A model generated the notes under the pieces. That model was not told the DNA's origin and did no database searches. It saw nothing but the letters and a program-made list of their open reading frames with translations. Position numbers and translations under genes: made by a program. DNA of 64,000 bases, from assembly GCF_000773975.1 (NCBI RefSeq), contig NZ_JRUQ01000019.1, positions 1-64,000 on the forward strand. The letters are read 5' to 3'. Positions 17,458 to 26,717 of the stretch are shown here, one piece after another. The stretch is from Erwinia typographi (GTDB lineage Bacteria > Pseudomonadota > Gammaproteobacteria > Enterobacterales > Enterobacteriaceae). The stretch's first letter is position 1. Each line of letters opens with the position of its first letter.

Positions 17458-17475
17458 AATAAAAGGATTTATCAC

Positions 17476-18009
17476 ATGAAATCAAACCTCATTGTTTCTG
17501 CTGTTGCTGCCACAATTATTAGTCTTCCAGCGATTGCTGCGGCAGAGCCAGATGGCACCATCACGTTTAACGGTTTTATCAGCAGCCAGACATGTGATGT
17601 CAGCGTCAATGGTTCAAAAGACGGCGGCGTAACGCTGCCGAACATCGTGTCTTCCCTGCTGGCCGAGGAAGGTCAGGTGGCGGGCAACACCACTTTCACC
17701 GTTAATGTCAAAGATTGCGCAACCAAAGAGGGCAAAGTTCGCGCGTTTTTCCAGGCTGGGACTAATGTTGACTTAGCGACCGGCACGCTAAAAAACAACG
17801 GCACAGCCAAGAACGTGCATATCCAAATTCTTGATCCTAAAGGTAATCCACTGAAAGTCGGTGACGAAAGTCAACGTTCAGCGACTAACGAGGAGACCCT
17901 GAAAGATGGAAGTGCGGCGCTGGTATACTCGGCTCAATACTACGTGACAGGTAAATCCGAAACGGGTGTTGTTGCGACCTCAGTTGAATATTCTATCGAC
18001 TATTTCTAA
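17476..18009 (+). CDS. Type 1-family major fimbrial subunit
   Basis: A 177-residue pilin. A signal peptide ends near AIAAA (residue 22). It has the pilin-fold cysteines C38 (SSQTCDVSV) and C76 (VKDCATK), a TFTVNVKDC core strand, and the penultimate-aromatic C-terminal beta strand (SVEYSIDYF) used for chaperone donor-strand exchange. It is the first gene of a chaperone–usher operon (subunit, chaperone, usher, tip adhesin). The ATG is preceded by AAAGGA. It probably forms the shaft of the pilus. Confidence 0.9.
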   Translation: MKSNLIVSAVAATIISLPAIAAAEPDGTITFNGFISSQTCDVSVNGSKDGGVTLPNIVSSLLAEEGQVAGNTTFTVNVKDCATKEGKVRAFFQAGTNVDLATGTLKNNGTAKNVHIQILDPKGNPLKVGDESQRSATNEETLKDGSAALVYSAQYYVTGKSETGVVATSVEYSIDYF

Positions 18010-18108
18010 TTCTCCGACGGATTTTTAATATCGGTTAAATGTGGGCAGGGTGTCTTTTCAACTTCCTGCCCCCTCTCCCGTTTCGTTTTAACCATTAAGG
18101 ATGATGGC

Positions 18109-18876
18109 ATGACGTTCCTGACTCAATGGACAGCAAAAAGTTTATTCTGCCAAATCGCTCTGTTTACGGGAATATTGCTTCCTGGCATAAATTCAGCCAC
18201 GGCAAATATTGTCATCCATTCAACCCGCATTATTTATCCTGAAGACTCTCGTGAAGTCACGATACGAATGCAGAACAAAGGGGAAACGCCCTCCCTGGTG
18301 CAAACCTGGATTGATAAGGGAGATACCTCCGTGCCGGTCAGCACGCTTGATGTCCCTTTTGTGCTTATGCCGCCCGTTTCAAGAATTGATGCCCATAGAG
18401 GGCAAACCTTGCGCCTGACGTATACCGGCAGCACGTTGCCAAAAGATAAAGAGTCCCTTTTTTGGCTGAACGTTCTGGATATTCCACCGAAAGCAAAAAA
18501 GACCGCAGAAAATGAAAACCTGTTACAAATGGCCATTCGCAGCAGATTAAAAATATTTTTCCGTCCGGTCGGACTGAATGCCGAGTCAGCGCTAAAGGCG
18601 GCAAAAAATCTTCGCTGGGGTTTGGCGAGAACCCAGTCAGGTAAAGAGTTAATCGCTTTCAATGATTCTCCCTATTTCGTTAACGTATCCTCAATCATCG
18701 TTGAAAATGCGGGAGAAAAGACCACCAGCCATAATGGCGAAATGATTGCGCCAGGTGAAAAGCAGACGTTCTCAGTCAAATCAGCGACGAAAATAAATAA
18801 AAACGGGAAAATAAATTACACCATCATTAATGATCATGGTGGAACGACTGAATTTGAAGGCTTTGTCATAGAGTAA
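18109..18876 (+). CDS. Fimbrial periplasmic chaperone (PapD/FimC-like)
   Basis: A 255-residue protein with a signal peptide ending near NSATA. Two immunoglobulin-like domains carry the family marks: the N-terminal strand IVIHSTRIIYPEDSREVTIRM, the FWLNVLDIPP motif at about 122–131, and the subunit-anchoring basic residue in IRSRLKIFFRP (about 144–155). It caps fimbrial subunits in the periplasm and hands them to the usher encoded next. It lies about 100 bases after the pilin gene. Confidence 0.93.
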   Translation: MTFLTQWTAKSLFCQIALFTGILLPGINSATANIVIHSTRIIYPEDSREVTIRMQNKGETPSLVQTWIDKGDTSVPVSTLDVPFVLMPPVSRIDAHRGQTLRLTYTGSTLPKDKESLFWLNVLDIPPKAKKTAENENLLQMAIRSRLKIFFRPVGLNAESALKAAKNLRWGLARTQSGKELIAFNDSPYFVNVSSIIVENAGEKTTSHNGEMIAPGEKQTFSVKSATKINKNGKINYTIINDHGGTTEFEGFVIE

Positions 18877-18932
18877 TATTTCCGCCTCTCTGATTGACGC
18901 CATTGACTACGACTTTTTTCAGGGTAAATATT

Positions 18933-21503
18933 ATGGATAATAAAATAGCTCATCCTTGGGAAATTAAAGGGAATTGGACCAAACGGCCGTCGCTGTCGCT
19001 ACTCAGCAGCATGATAATTTTGACACTGATACCAATAACAACAACAGCTAATGAAACAACAGGCGAAAGCCCCTTTTCTGCCACGACCTTCGATACTGAT
19101 TTTCTTAAAAATACGCCGGGAGCAGACATTGATATTTCCCGTTTTGAACGTGGCGTGCCGCTTCTACCCGGCGAATATCGTCCCGATATCTATATCAACG
19201 ATCTGTACGTTTCCCGTGAAAATGTCATCATTCGCCAGCAGGATGATCTCTCAAGAATATGCATACAACCTACTCTTTTAGCCCATGCAGGCATAAAACC
19301 TGAAGCCATTAATCAACAAAATCTGGCGCGGCTTAATGAACCCGATACCTGCCTGACGGTTGAGCAACTTATCCCCTCGGCGCAAACATCCTTTGACACA
19401 GGCGATATGCGCCTGAACATTCAGCTGCCCCAGGCCAGCCTGCAGCGCAGAGCGCGCGGATCGGTAGATCCCAGCCTGTGGGATGCCGGTGAGAACGCCT
19501 TTTTTGTCGGCTATAACACGAATTTCTATCAGTCAAAAACGGCGAGTATGGAATCCCAGTCATTCTATGGCGCGCTGAATGCCGGATACAATTTGCAGGG
19601 TTGGATGCTGCGGCACAGTGGTTCACTGCGCTGGAAAAATGATTCAAAGCGCCGTTATGACGCTCTCCGTACCTACGTTCAGCGTGATATCACCCCGCTG
19701 AAGGCCATGCTGATAGTAGGGGAGTCGAATACCTCTGGAGAACTCTTTGATACTTTCTCATTTCGTGGGGTACAGCTCGCCACCGATGAACGTATGCTTC
19801 CGGACACTCAGCGTGGCTATGCCCCAGTCATCCGCGGGATCGCCACGACGACCGCGCATGTGACCATCTCGCAGAATGGTTCCCAGCTCTACGACACCAC
19901 CGTGCCTCCGGGCGAATTTGTCATTGACGATCTTTATCCCACCGGATACGGCGGGGATCTCCTGGTCACGGTAGAGGAATCTAACGGGCAGACAACCAGC
20001 TTTAGCGTACCTTATGCCTCGGTGGCGCAGCTACTGCGTCCAGGCACGACCCGCTACAACGCGGTTGCAGGCACGCTGCAGGACGTTAATCTTTCCTATA
20101 AGCCAAAGGTCTTTCAGAGCACCGTTCAGCATGGCATAACAAATGGCCTGACTGGGTATGGCGGATTGCTGAGTACCGGTGAGTATAATGCCGCGCTGCT
20201 GGGAATGGCCGTGGGGACGCCACTCGGCGCGCTGGCACTGGATGTCACCGGTGCCAGCGCGTCCTCTCACGGCAGGCAAAGTCGGGGGGCGAGCTATCGC
20301 GTTACCTACAGCAAACTCTATATTCCGACCAACAGCAATCTCTCCATCGCCGCCTATCGCTTCTCTTCATCAGGTTACCTGGATCTGAGTAATGCGATGC
20401 TGTTCACTGAAGATGCGCGCCATCCCCACCGGGATAACGTCAAGTTGCAGCGCCCGCGTAACCGTCTCTCCATCACGGCAAGCCAGGGACTTCCAGACGG
20501 TTGGGGCCAGTTTTATATCAGTGGATACAGCCAGAACTATTGGGATCGTGAAGGCCATGACAATCAGTATCAGGCTGGCTATGCCAATAGTCTGGGCCAC
20601 CTCTCGTACAACGTTTCAGCTAATCGGGTCGGTAATGCTTTTGGCAGGCAAGAGACCCAGTACGTTCTCTCGCTGTCCGTGCCACTGGGCTCTCACCAGC
20701 AGGCGCCTAACCTGAATCTGTATTCCACTCATACGAAAGAGGGGGTATCCACCCAGGCCAGCGTTAGCGGACTGTTGGGAGAGAATAATCAGCTCAGCTA
20801 TAACGTTGGCGCCTCACGCGACGCCAATAACGAGTATTCCAGCAACGCCTCATCAATGTACCGCACGCCCTACGCCTCTTTGCAGGGGAATGTTGCACAA
20901 AGTAGGGATTATCATTCGCTCTCGCTGGGGGCCAGCGGTTCTGTGGTGGCGCTTTCCGACAGTATTACGGCAAGCCCTTACACTGCCACCACCATGGCGA
21001 TCGTTAGCGCGCAAAACGCTGGCGGAGCTAAGGTGGAAGGCTATTCCGGAATTGTGCTCAATAACAGCGGCAATGCGGTAGTGCCTTATCTGAGTCCTTA
21101 TCGGATGAATTATATCGCACTCAACCCGGAAGGATTATCGGCAGATGTTGAACTGGAAAGCACCAGCCAGCGAATTGCTCCACGCGCCGGGGCCGTAGTA
21201 AAGCTACGATATCCTACCAGCAGCGGACGCGCCGCGTTGATCCGCGCCGTGATGCTTGATGGCGAGGCGTTGCCTTTCGGCGCGCCGGTAACCGACCAGT
21301 CCGGTCAGGTGATAGGGGCAGTGACCCAGGGTGGGCAAATTTACGCAAGGATGAGCAGTAACAGCGATCGCCTGCAGGTTAAATGGGGGGAGCATGAACA
21401 GCAGCGCTGTACTTTTACTGTCACCCTTCCCGATCGCGATAAGAAACAGTCAGCAAATCTCTATTTCGACCGCGTAGAAAGCCAGTGTGACGCGCTTAAT
21501 TAA
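18933..21503 (+). CDS. Fimbrial outer-membrane usher (FimD/PapC-like)
   Basis: About 856 residues. A signal-like hydrophobic segment (about 22–40) is followed by the N-terminal periplasmic domain (DISRFERGVPLLPGEYRPDIYIN), the 24-strand barrel with plug (RGYAPVIRGIATTTAHVTI, PPGEFVIDDLYPTGYGGDL), and C-terminal periplasmic domains ending with a CTFTV...CDALN pair of cysteines. The open frame extends to 18894; I chose the ATG at 18933 because AGGG precedes it at about the right spacing and the upstream extension is not conserved-looking. The N-terminal polar stretch before the signal hydrophobic core is rather long. Confidence 0.94.
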   Translation: MDNKIAHPWEIKGNWTKRPSLSLLSSMIILTLIPITTTANETTGESPFSATTFDTDFLKNTPGADIDISRFERGVPLLPGEYRPDIYINDLYVSRENVIIRQQDDLSRICIQPTLLAHAGIKPEAINQQNLARLNEPDTCLTVEQLIPSAQTSFDTGDMRLNIQLPQASLQRRARGSVDPSLWDAGENAFFVGYNTNFYQSKTASMESQSFYGALNAGYNLQGWMLRHSGSLRWKNDSKRRYDALRTYVQRDITPLKAMLIVGESNTSGELFDTFSFRGVQLATDERMLPDTQRGYAPVIRGIATTTAHVTISQNGSQLYDTTVPPGEFVIDDLYPTGYGGDLLVTVEESNGQTTSFSVPYASVAQLLRPGTTRYNAVAGTLQDVNLSYKPKVFQSTVQHGITNGLTGYGGLLSTGEYNAALLGMAVGTPLGALALDVTGASASSHGRQSRGASYRVTYSKLYIPTNSNLSIAAYRFSSSGYLDLSNAMLFTEDARHPHRDNVKLQRPRNRLSITASQGLPDGWGQFYISGYSQNYWDREGHDNQYQAGYANSLGHLSYNVSANRVGNAFGRQETQYVLSLSVPLGSHQQAPNLNLYSTHTKEGVSTQASVSGLLGENNQLSYNVGASRDANNEYSSNASSMYRTPYASLQGNVAQSRDYHSLSLGASGSVVALSDSITASPYTATTMAIVSAQNAGGAKVEGYSGIVLNNSGNAVVPYLSPYRMNYIALNPEGLSADVELESTSQRIAPRAGAVVKLRYPTSSGRAALIRAVMLDGEALPFGAPVTDQSGQVIGAVTQGGQIYARMSSNSDRLQVKWGEHEQQRCTFTVTLPDRDKKQSANLYFDRVESQCDALN

Positions 21504-21518
21504 CCCAGGGGAAAAATA

Positions 21519-22547
21519 ATGGACTCTCTCACGTCAGCGAAATGGCTCTTGATCAAGGGATTACTGGCACTGCTGCTGCTGTGCGTTGGCCTCCAGACCG
21601 CCAGAGCCGAGTTGAAATGCGCGAATGAAAATATCGAGTCAGTTATCAACATTGGCATTAACACGCCGAGGATCGTTGTAACAAAGAGTACGCCCATTGG
21701 CACCGTTATCCACCGACAAACGGTCAGCTTTACCGCCCGCTGCAGCTTAAAGAGCATAGCAGGTAGTCCTGAAAACGTTTTTTTCAAACGTGAAGATCTC
21801 AGGACGTTGCTGGGAAACGGCCTGAGCCTGTATATCACTTACAGGGGCGATCGTGGCAATACAGTAAAATCTATTGATACCAAAATTACCGTAACCAACC
21901 GTAACGCGTTCTGGGGATTGCCCTCCAGCCACTGGCAGCAAATCCCGCTTGAGGTCGAGTTTGAGATCGTCAAAGAGCAGCACGCTGGGGATATTGTTGT
22001 CGCTCCTGCTTCATTAACAATATTTACGATTGATTCGCAGATGCGAGGAGGAGATCGCGCCCCTTTCTTTATGAAGGGCGCAAATAAGATCGACTACAGG
22101 ACGCAGACTTGTGAAATACTCAGCCCGCAACCTTTTATCATATCGCTGGGGACCGTATCTTCGGCCGGGAGCAGTGGATTTGGTACTGCAACAGGCACAA
22201 CCAGCGCCACCAAAGATTTCTCACTCAACCTCGCCTGTGATGTGGCGGCCTCCGGGACGTTTAAGATCATGATACAACTGGATGGCACTCTGGTTAGCGG
22301 ATTTGAGAATACTGGCGTACTAGCCCTGAACAAAAAATCGATAAGCGCCAGTGGCGCGGGCATTCAGGTGCTGCACGGCGGAACAGAAACGCCCGTCAGC
22401 TTTGCCACGCCGTGGCAGATCGGTAAATTCCCGATGGTGAAGTCTGCGATTTCCATCCCTTTTTCTGTCCGCTACTACCAGACAGAACACAATGTCAGAC
22501 CGGGAGAAGCTAACGGAACGATGACCTATACCATCAGCTATCTGTAA
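21519..22547 (+). CDS. Fimbrial tip adhesin (FimH-like two-domain subunit)
   Basis: A 342-residue protein with a signal peptide (about 1–31, ending ARAE). An N-terminal domain of about 160 residues has no pilin repeat and is probably the receptor-binding part. The C-terminal half is a pilin domain (TCEILSPQPFIISLG, LNLACDVAASGTFKIMI), ending in a typical donor strand (ANGTMTYTISYL). It lies 15 bases after the usher. Its position as the last gene and its double length mark it as the adhesin at the pilus tip. The ligand cannot be predicted. Confidence 0.87.
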   Translation: MDSLTSAKWLLIKGLLALLLLCVGLQTARAELKCANENIESVINIGINTPRIVVTKSTPIGTVIHRQTVSFTARCSLKSIAGSPENVFFKREDLRTLLGNGLSLYITYRGDRGNTVKSIDTKITVTNRNAFWGLPSSHWQQIPLEVEFEIVKEQHAGDIVVAPASLTIFTIDSQMRGGDRAPFFMKGANKIDYRTQTCEILSPQPFIISLGTVSSAGSSGFGTATGTTSATKDFSLNLACDVAASGTFKIMIQLDGTLVSGFENTGVLALNKKSISASGAGIQVLHGGTETPVSFATPWQIGKFPMVKSAISIPFSVRYYQTEHNVRPGEANGTMTYTISYL

Positions 22548-22557
22548 CCAGAGCTGA

Positions 22558-22600
22558 ATGGGTGACCGCTTGCGACTATTTATAACCAGCGGCCACCCAT
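22558..22600. terminator. Stem-loop between fimbrial operon and luxR-type gene
   Basis: Inverted arms ATGGGTGACCGCT (22558–22570) and AGCGGCCACCCAT (22588–22600) pair over 12 of 13 positions around a 17-base loop, just after the adhesin stop and before the convergent regulator. There is no T-run, so it would act as a weak or Rho-assisted terminator. Confidence 0.5.
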
Positions 22601-22633
22601 GCTACAGCACGTTATAAGATGTCATATTAACGT

Positions 22634-23269
22634 TTACTGCCCATCACCCAGAATACTGATATAAAGCTCATTAAACGTCCGGTAGCCATATTTCTTAATG
22701 ATATTATAGCGGTGAGTGTAAATCACTTTCGCACTGCAATTGAGGGTTTTTGATATATCAGCAATAGACTGACCGCTGATCATCAGCGACAGCACTTCTT
22801 TTTCCGTTCGGGTTAATTTTACGTTTTGCTTCTTATGAAACTCAGCAAATTTCTTTTCCTGGATTTTATTTTTGTTCCTTTGATGATACTCACACTTTCT
22901 TTCATACTGCGTCAGCGTAATTTTGTACAACCCTGAGGTCTGGCTTTTCTTCTTAACGGAGATGTTTATAACGCTAATATTGTTATAAAGATCCTTCGCG
23001 TTTCGTAACCACTTCAGTACGTCCCGTTCATCTAACCTGTCATCAACATAGGCAAGCAAGGTATTCTTGTTTTCATTAAACGCACTGGTAATTGGCTTTA
23101 ATTCATTTTTCAGAATAACAGGAAGATGGTTCCTTCTTTCGCAAAGTCCTAAATGCAAAAAACTATCCTTAGAAATAAGAACCCGATCGGTAGTACACAT
23201 TGTAGTTGACCATCCATTTTTATACCAAAAGACAGAGTAGTGTTTCAGGCATTGAGCGATGGATAGCAT
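22634..23269 (-). CDS. LuxR-type helix-turn-helix regulator
   Basis: A 211-residue protein. The C-terminal helix-turn-helix spans about 148–205: KLTRTEKEVLSLMISGQS, IADISKTL, and KVIYTHRYNIIKKYG. The N-terminal 130 residues do not look like a phosphorylatable receiver. They resemble the divergent sensory halves of CsgD/FimZ-like fimbrial or biofilm regulators; no ligand site is recognised. The gene is convergent with the fimbrial operon. A role in fimbrial control is suggested by position only. Confidence 0.8.
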   Translation of the reverse strand: MLSIAQCLKHYSVFWYKNGWSTTMCTTDRVLISKDSFLHLGLCERRNHLPVILKNELKPITSAFNENKNTLLAYVDDRLDERDVLKWLRNAKDLYNNISVINISVKKKSQTSGLYKITLTQYERKCEYHQRNKNKIQEKKFAEFHKKQNVKLTRTEKEVLSLMISGQSIADISKTLNCSAKVIYTHRYNIIKKYGYRTFNELYISILGDGQ

Positions 23270-23533
23270 GAGATAAATGTCCCTGGTGTAAGGTCAGACG
23301 TCCGGCATACCATCGCTCAACGGTGTGCATTCTACACAACCCCTACCTACAGCAACATATAATATGGCATAAATATATTTATATAAATTTTTATTCGATT
23401 ATTAATTCATTAATTGGATTATTAATCTTTTGGTAATTTGATAAGTTGATGTTATTGGACAGATATCCTGAGCAATGGCAAGGCGGGTGACATGACGGAG
23501 GCGCTGAAATCAATGAACCCAGCGCCAGAAAGG
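23270..23533. other. AT-rich intergenic region
   Basis: About 260 bases between two leftward genes. Bases 23350–23450 are extremely AT-rich with repeated TTAAT/ATTAAT steps, likely to be bent and bound by H-NS. It probably carries the promoter of the LuxR-type gene. No gene seen. Confidence 0.4.
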
Positions 23534-24013
23534 CTATTTCAGCGCACAGGCCATTACCGGCACGCCATTTTTATCAATCATCATTATATTATCCTCCAGC
23601 TTTCTTATGCGGAAAAAAGACTCTTTCTCATTAGAATGCAAAATAAAATCCAGCTTCGGCGGCAGAGTATCCCCGCCGCTAATAGCCATATCCTTCCAGA
23701 CGAAATCATAAACTGAAGAAGCAACTCTATGCTTATAGCTAAAATTAACGGCTCTTCTTACCCTGTACTTTTCTCCTGCATAGACAACAGTACCATTAAA
23801 ATTGGCGACGCCTTCTTTATTTTTATCAATCAGGATATAAACGTTAGCATCTAAAGTCGCCATTGACTCATCAGGTAAAAACGTGTCTTTACTCACATTC
23901 CCCGAGCAGCTGAACTCCTCGTCGCCTTCCTGATGATAAAACTGGAACAAAATGAAAAAGCACAGTAGAAGTAACGTAGAAACAGCATATTTAAATTTAT
24001 TGTTATTGAGCAT
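23534..24013 (-). CDS. Second FidL-like membrane protein
   Basis: A 159-residue protein starting MLNNNKF at 24013 behind AGGAG. It has one membrane anchor (about 8–26) and a periplasmic domain with C36 near its start and C156 near its end, the same layout as the FidL-like protein at 9054 (C34, C152). Its start overlaps the upstream regulator gene by 11 bases, exactly the overlap of the other pair. It is most likely the periplasmic partner of the regulator at 24003–24905. Confidence 0.7.
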   Translation of the reverse strand: MLNNNKFKYAVSTLLLLCFFILFQFYHQEGDEEFSCSGNVSKDTFLPDESMATLDANVYILIDKNKEGVANFNGTVVYAGEKYRVRRAVNFSYKHRVASSVYDFVWKDMAISGGDTLPPKLDFILHSNEKESFFRIRKLEDNIMMIDKNGVPVMACALK

Positions 24014-24905
24014 TTTTGCTCTCCTGCGTTCTGGAAAAGTCATTTAGACATTCGATCGCTGTATCCTTTTCCCGATTAAACAGGCAAATCATATTAATCT
24101 GTTGAGGTGTATGATGTGCGTTGTGCGCATTACTTAATATTCTGATATAGAAATTGACGTCAAATCTATTACAATCAACATCATACTGTTTAGCTAACCT
24201 GGCTATTTCAGTATTAACAGAAGAGGAAGGGTAGATACCGGAACTATCATTATGAATAAATAAACTACAGCCGAACTGACTCCCCACTTTAGAATATTCG
24301 CTAACGTGAACGTCATCTCTGCTGGTAAACAAGTCATTTTTAAATATAGAGACAGAAAACATCAGCACAGCAATAAACAGTGTCCAGATAATATAAAAAT
24401 TAGACAAGGCCCTTCCCACACGGAACGGTTGCTGGCTACGTGGTGAACGGCCTGGTTGTGGTGATTCGGTATCATCAGGTATTGCCTCTGCAGCGGGGAC
24501 ATCACCCTGCTGTTCGCTAACCGACGGGACTGTCGCCACCGGTGCTGGGGAGGTTGCTTCAGGTTTCTGTTCTGGGTCATCCAGTGGGCTTACGGAAACT
24601 TCCATTATCAGCCCGATTTTAGGCTGAGTACGGACGAATTGCTGTTCAATGCCCAATCCATCAATGGTTTTTCTGATCAGGCTGAGTGAGTTATAGAGGT
24701 TGCTGCCCGATGCACGCAGGCCGTTTTCTGTCCAGGCGCGATCCATCAGATCATTACGTGATATCAGTTCACCGGGGTTCTCACAGAAGACCCGCAGAAT
24801 TAAGACGGCACTATAGGGAAGCCTCGCGCTTTCTCCGCTGGCTACTACGCTTAGCGATCCCGCTTTATCATCAAAAAGTAGCGTATTATCTAGCAGATAG
24901 CGCAT
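24003..24905 (-). CDS. Third ToxR-like membrane-bound winged-helix regulator
   Basis: A 300-residue protein from the ATG at 24905 (AAGGCGG upstream). The winged helix spans residues 1–100 (YSAVLILRVFCEN, SRNDLMDRAW, SNLYNSLSLIRKTI, RTQPKIGLIM). A long Pro/Glu/Ser linker (105–165), a transmembrane helix (about 170–188) and a periplasmic domain with cysteines at 213, 245, 274 and 286 follow. The last two cysteines are 12 residues apart, exactly as in the two paralogues at 8243 and 9536. It is paired with a FidL-like gene. It may control the fimbrial or microcin-like genes; this is inferred from position. Confidence 0.87.
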   Translation of the reverse strand: MRYLLDNTLLFDDKAGSLSVVASGESARLPYSAVLILRVFCENPGELISRNDLMDRAWTENGLRASGSNLYNSLSLIRKTIDGLGIEQQFVRTQPKIGLIMEVSVSPLDDPEQKPEATSPAPVATVPSVSEQQGDVPAAEAIPDDTESPQPGRSPRSQQPFRVGRALSNFYIIWTLFIAVLMFSVSIFKNDLFTSRDDVHVSEYSKVGSQFGCSLFIHNDSSGIYPSSSVNTEIARLAKQYDVDCNRFDVNFYIRILSNAHNAHHTPQQINMICLFNREKDTAIECLNDFSRTQESKNAQ

Positions 24906-25068
24906 ATGCCGCCTTAACAAAACACCTATCCATAAAAAAACCAAATCCTGACTTTATGTTCACAAATTAAAAATAGCTTAGTCTGACCATTGCTGTTGTG
25001 ACAAGGATAGCGAGATGATCCTCGATGGGATATGCCCCTTAACGGCCAGGTTAAGACCATGATGGAAA

Positions 25069-25830
25069 TTAGCCAGCCAGAATGACATCAATCTGCTGGG
25101 CGGTCATTTCCTGGCGGCTAGCGTCAGACAGCCGACGATCGGTGATGATGCTGTCAAAGCAGTTCAGCGGCAACGCAAGAAAGGTAGCAATCTTATTATA
25201 TTTAGAGCTGTCGGCTAGCAGAACCCGCTTACTGCTAACCTCGTTTACCGCGCGTTTGACGGCGATCTTCTCTTCATCAGGGGTGAAGATGCCGCGCAAT
25301 CCCCAGCAGGAAGCGGAAATAAAGGCGATATCAATCGACAGTCCGCGCAGCGCCTGAGCCGCCGCGTCTCCCACGCAGGAGCGGTTGTCCCGACACAGAC
25401 TCCCTCCGGAATGGATCATCCGGCACTGGCTGTTATCTATAAAGAAGTTAGCAATTGCAAAATCATTGGTAACGATGGTCAGGTCATCCCGCCGTCCCAG
25501 CTCGCGCGCCAGCGCCAGCGTCGTGGTGCCAGCATCCAGATAGATACAGCTGCGCGCGGGAATATGCCGTGCCGCCGCCGCGCCGATCGCCTGCTTTTCC
25601 TGACTAAACATGCTGGTCTTGTCCTGATGGGAAGGCTCGCTGGCCAGGCGCTCCATTGAGCGAACGCCGCCGGAGACCGACATTACCGCACCCTGCTCTT
25701 CCAGCTTTTGCAAATCACGACGGATAGTCATATGAGAAACGGACAGCCGGTCAGTCAGTTCAGCGATGCTCACCACCCCTTTTTCCTGAACCAGCGCTAA
25801 AATTTGTTGATGTCGTTCAATCGGGATCAC
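25069..25830 (-). CDS. ygbI: DeoR-family regulator, YgbI-like
   Basis: A 253-residue protein. The GTG start at 25830 has AGGAG five bases upstream and gives the family N-terminus IPIERHQQILALV. A DeoR helix-turn-helix (about 18–56, SIAELTDRLSVSHMTIRRDL) precedes the sugar-phosphate sensor domain (YLDAGTTTLALA, VTNDFAIA, ISASCWGLRG, LLADSSKYN). By memory the sequence follows E. coli YgbI closely, including SVSHMTIRRDLQKLEEQG and CRDNRSCVGDAAA. YgbI governs a sugar-acid (4-carbon acid phosphate) gene cluster, but no such genes are adjacent here, so this is an orphan copy. Confidence 0.8.
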   Translation of the reverse strand: MIPIERHQQILALVQEKGVVSIAELTDRLSVSHMTIRRDLQKLEEQGAVMSVSGGVRSMERLASEPSHQDKTSMFSQEKQAIGAAAARHIPARSCIYLDAGTTTLALARELGRRDDLTIVTNDFAIANFFIDNSQCRMIHSGGSLCRDNRSCVGDAAAQALRGLSIDIAFISASCWGLRGIFTPDEEKIAVKRAVNEVSSKRVLLADSSKYNKIATFLALPLNCFDSIITDRRLSDASRQEMTAQQIDVILAG

Positions 25831-26090
25831 GATTACTCCTGATGAGGATGGCGTCTCCAGTATCTGCGCAGCACACTGAAGCCAGCCAGGGGCCCACTCA
25901 ATTTTTATCATTTTATCACGGATTGACGGGGGTTCTCATCCTCCAGTGCCGACACAATGACCGTATCGACATGAACAGGCAGCTCTTTATCCCTGTTTAC
26001 GAGGGTTCTCTTTGCGTTAAAAAATGTGAGATGTGGATTGTCTTATGTTAATAAACAGGATAAAGCACAAGATCTGATAGCTTTTCGCCC

Positions 26091-26717
26091 TCATACTCTA
26101 ACCCATCGCCACCCTGAAATAATGGTTACCAGCACAATCGTTGCGGCGGCTAATAAATGCTGGGCGAAGTCCAGCAGGTTAAGGTGGATCGGGTGGCATA
26201 GCGACAGCAAAACTAACGCCATGCACGCGGTCCCTGCGCCAGCGGCTGTCAAACTACGGACGGGAAACAGCGTCCGGGTCTGGCGCAGATAGCCGATCAT
26301 AATGACGATCATCGGAACGCTGACCACCAGCATAAAAAGATAACAATTGGTGCCTTCCACCTGGCTTGTCGCCGGTTTGAGGCCGCGCATATTGATCAGA
26401 ATGCTGCCAAGCCATAACAGAGCCAGCGGGATAAACCCTTTCCAACTGAGCGCACGTCGTCCGGGGATACTGATCAGGAAGGCATTGCGGATGGCCAGCG
26501 TCCCGGCGATAAAGATGATGAACAGCTGGAATAGCGCCCATGCCATCCCCGGCTGAAGCCAGTCGGTAACAGGACGGCGTACCAGTAAACTGGCTATAGC
26601 GCCGCAGGGCAGCGCCATAGTCAGGAATGCCAGCACGCGCCAGCCCGCAGGGTGGGTCCTTTTCACTGGAGACGCACGGCGGCTGAGGGTGGCAATTAAG
26701 GCATTATGATCGGTCAT
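26091..26717 (-). CDS. NrsF-family anti-sigma factor (DUF1109)
   Basis: A 208-residue membrane protein with six predicted helices, starting at MTDHNALI. Its start overlaps the sigma factor gene by 14 bases. The arrangement and hydrophobic pattern match NrsF-type anti-sigma factors, which hold SigF-like ECF sigmas at the inner membrane until a redox or metal stress releases them. Cysteines occur in ALPCGA, GTNCYL, GTACMA and LSLCHP, at least two of which could be the sensing pair. It is the last gene of a peroxiredoxin/DsbD-like/sigma/anti-sigma operon. Confidence 0.82.
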   Translation of the reverse strand: MTDHNALIATLSRRASPVKRTHPAGWRVLAFLTMALPCGAIASLLVRRPVTDWLQPGMAWALFQLFIIFIAGTLAIRNAFLISIPGRRALSWKGFIPLALLWLGSILINMRGLKPATSQVEGTNCYLFMLVVSVPMIVIMIGYLRQTRTLFPVRSLTAAGAGTACMALVLLSLCHPIHLNLLDFAQHLLAAATIVLVTIISGWRWVRV

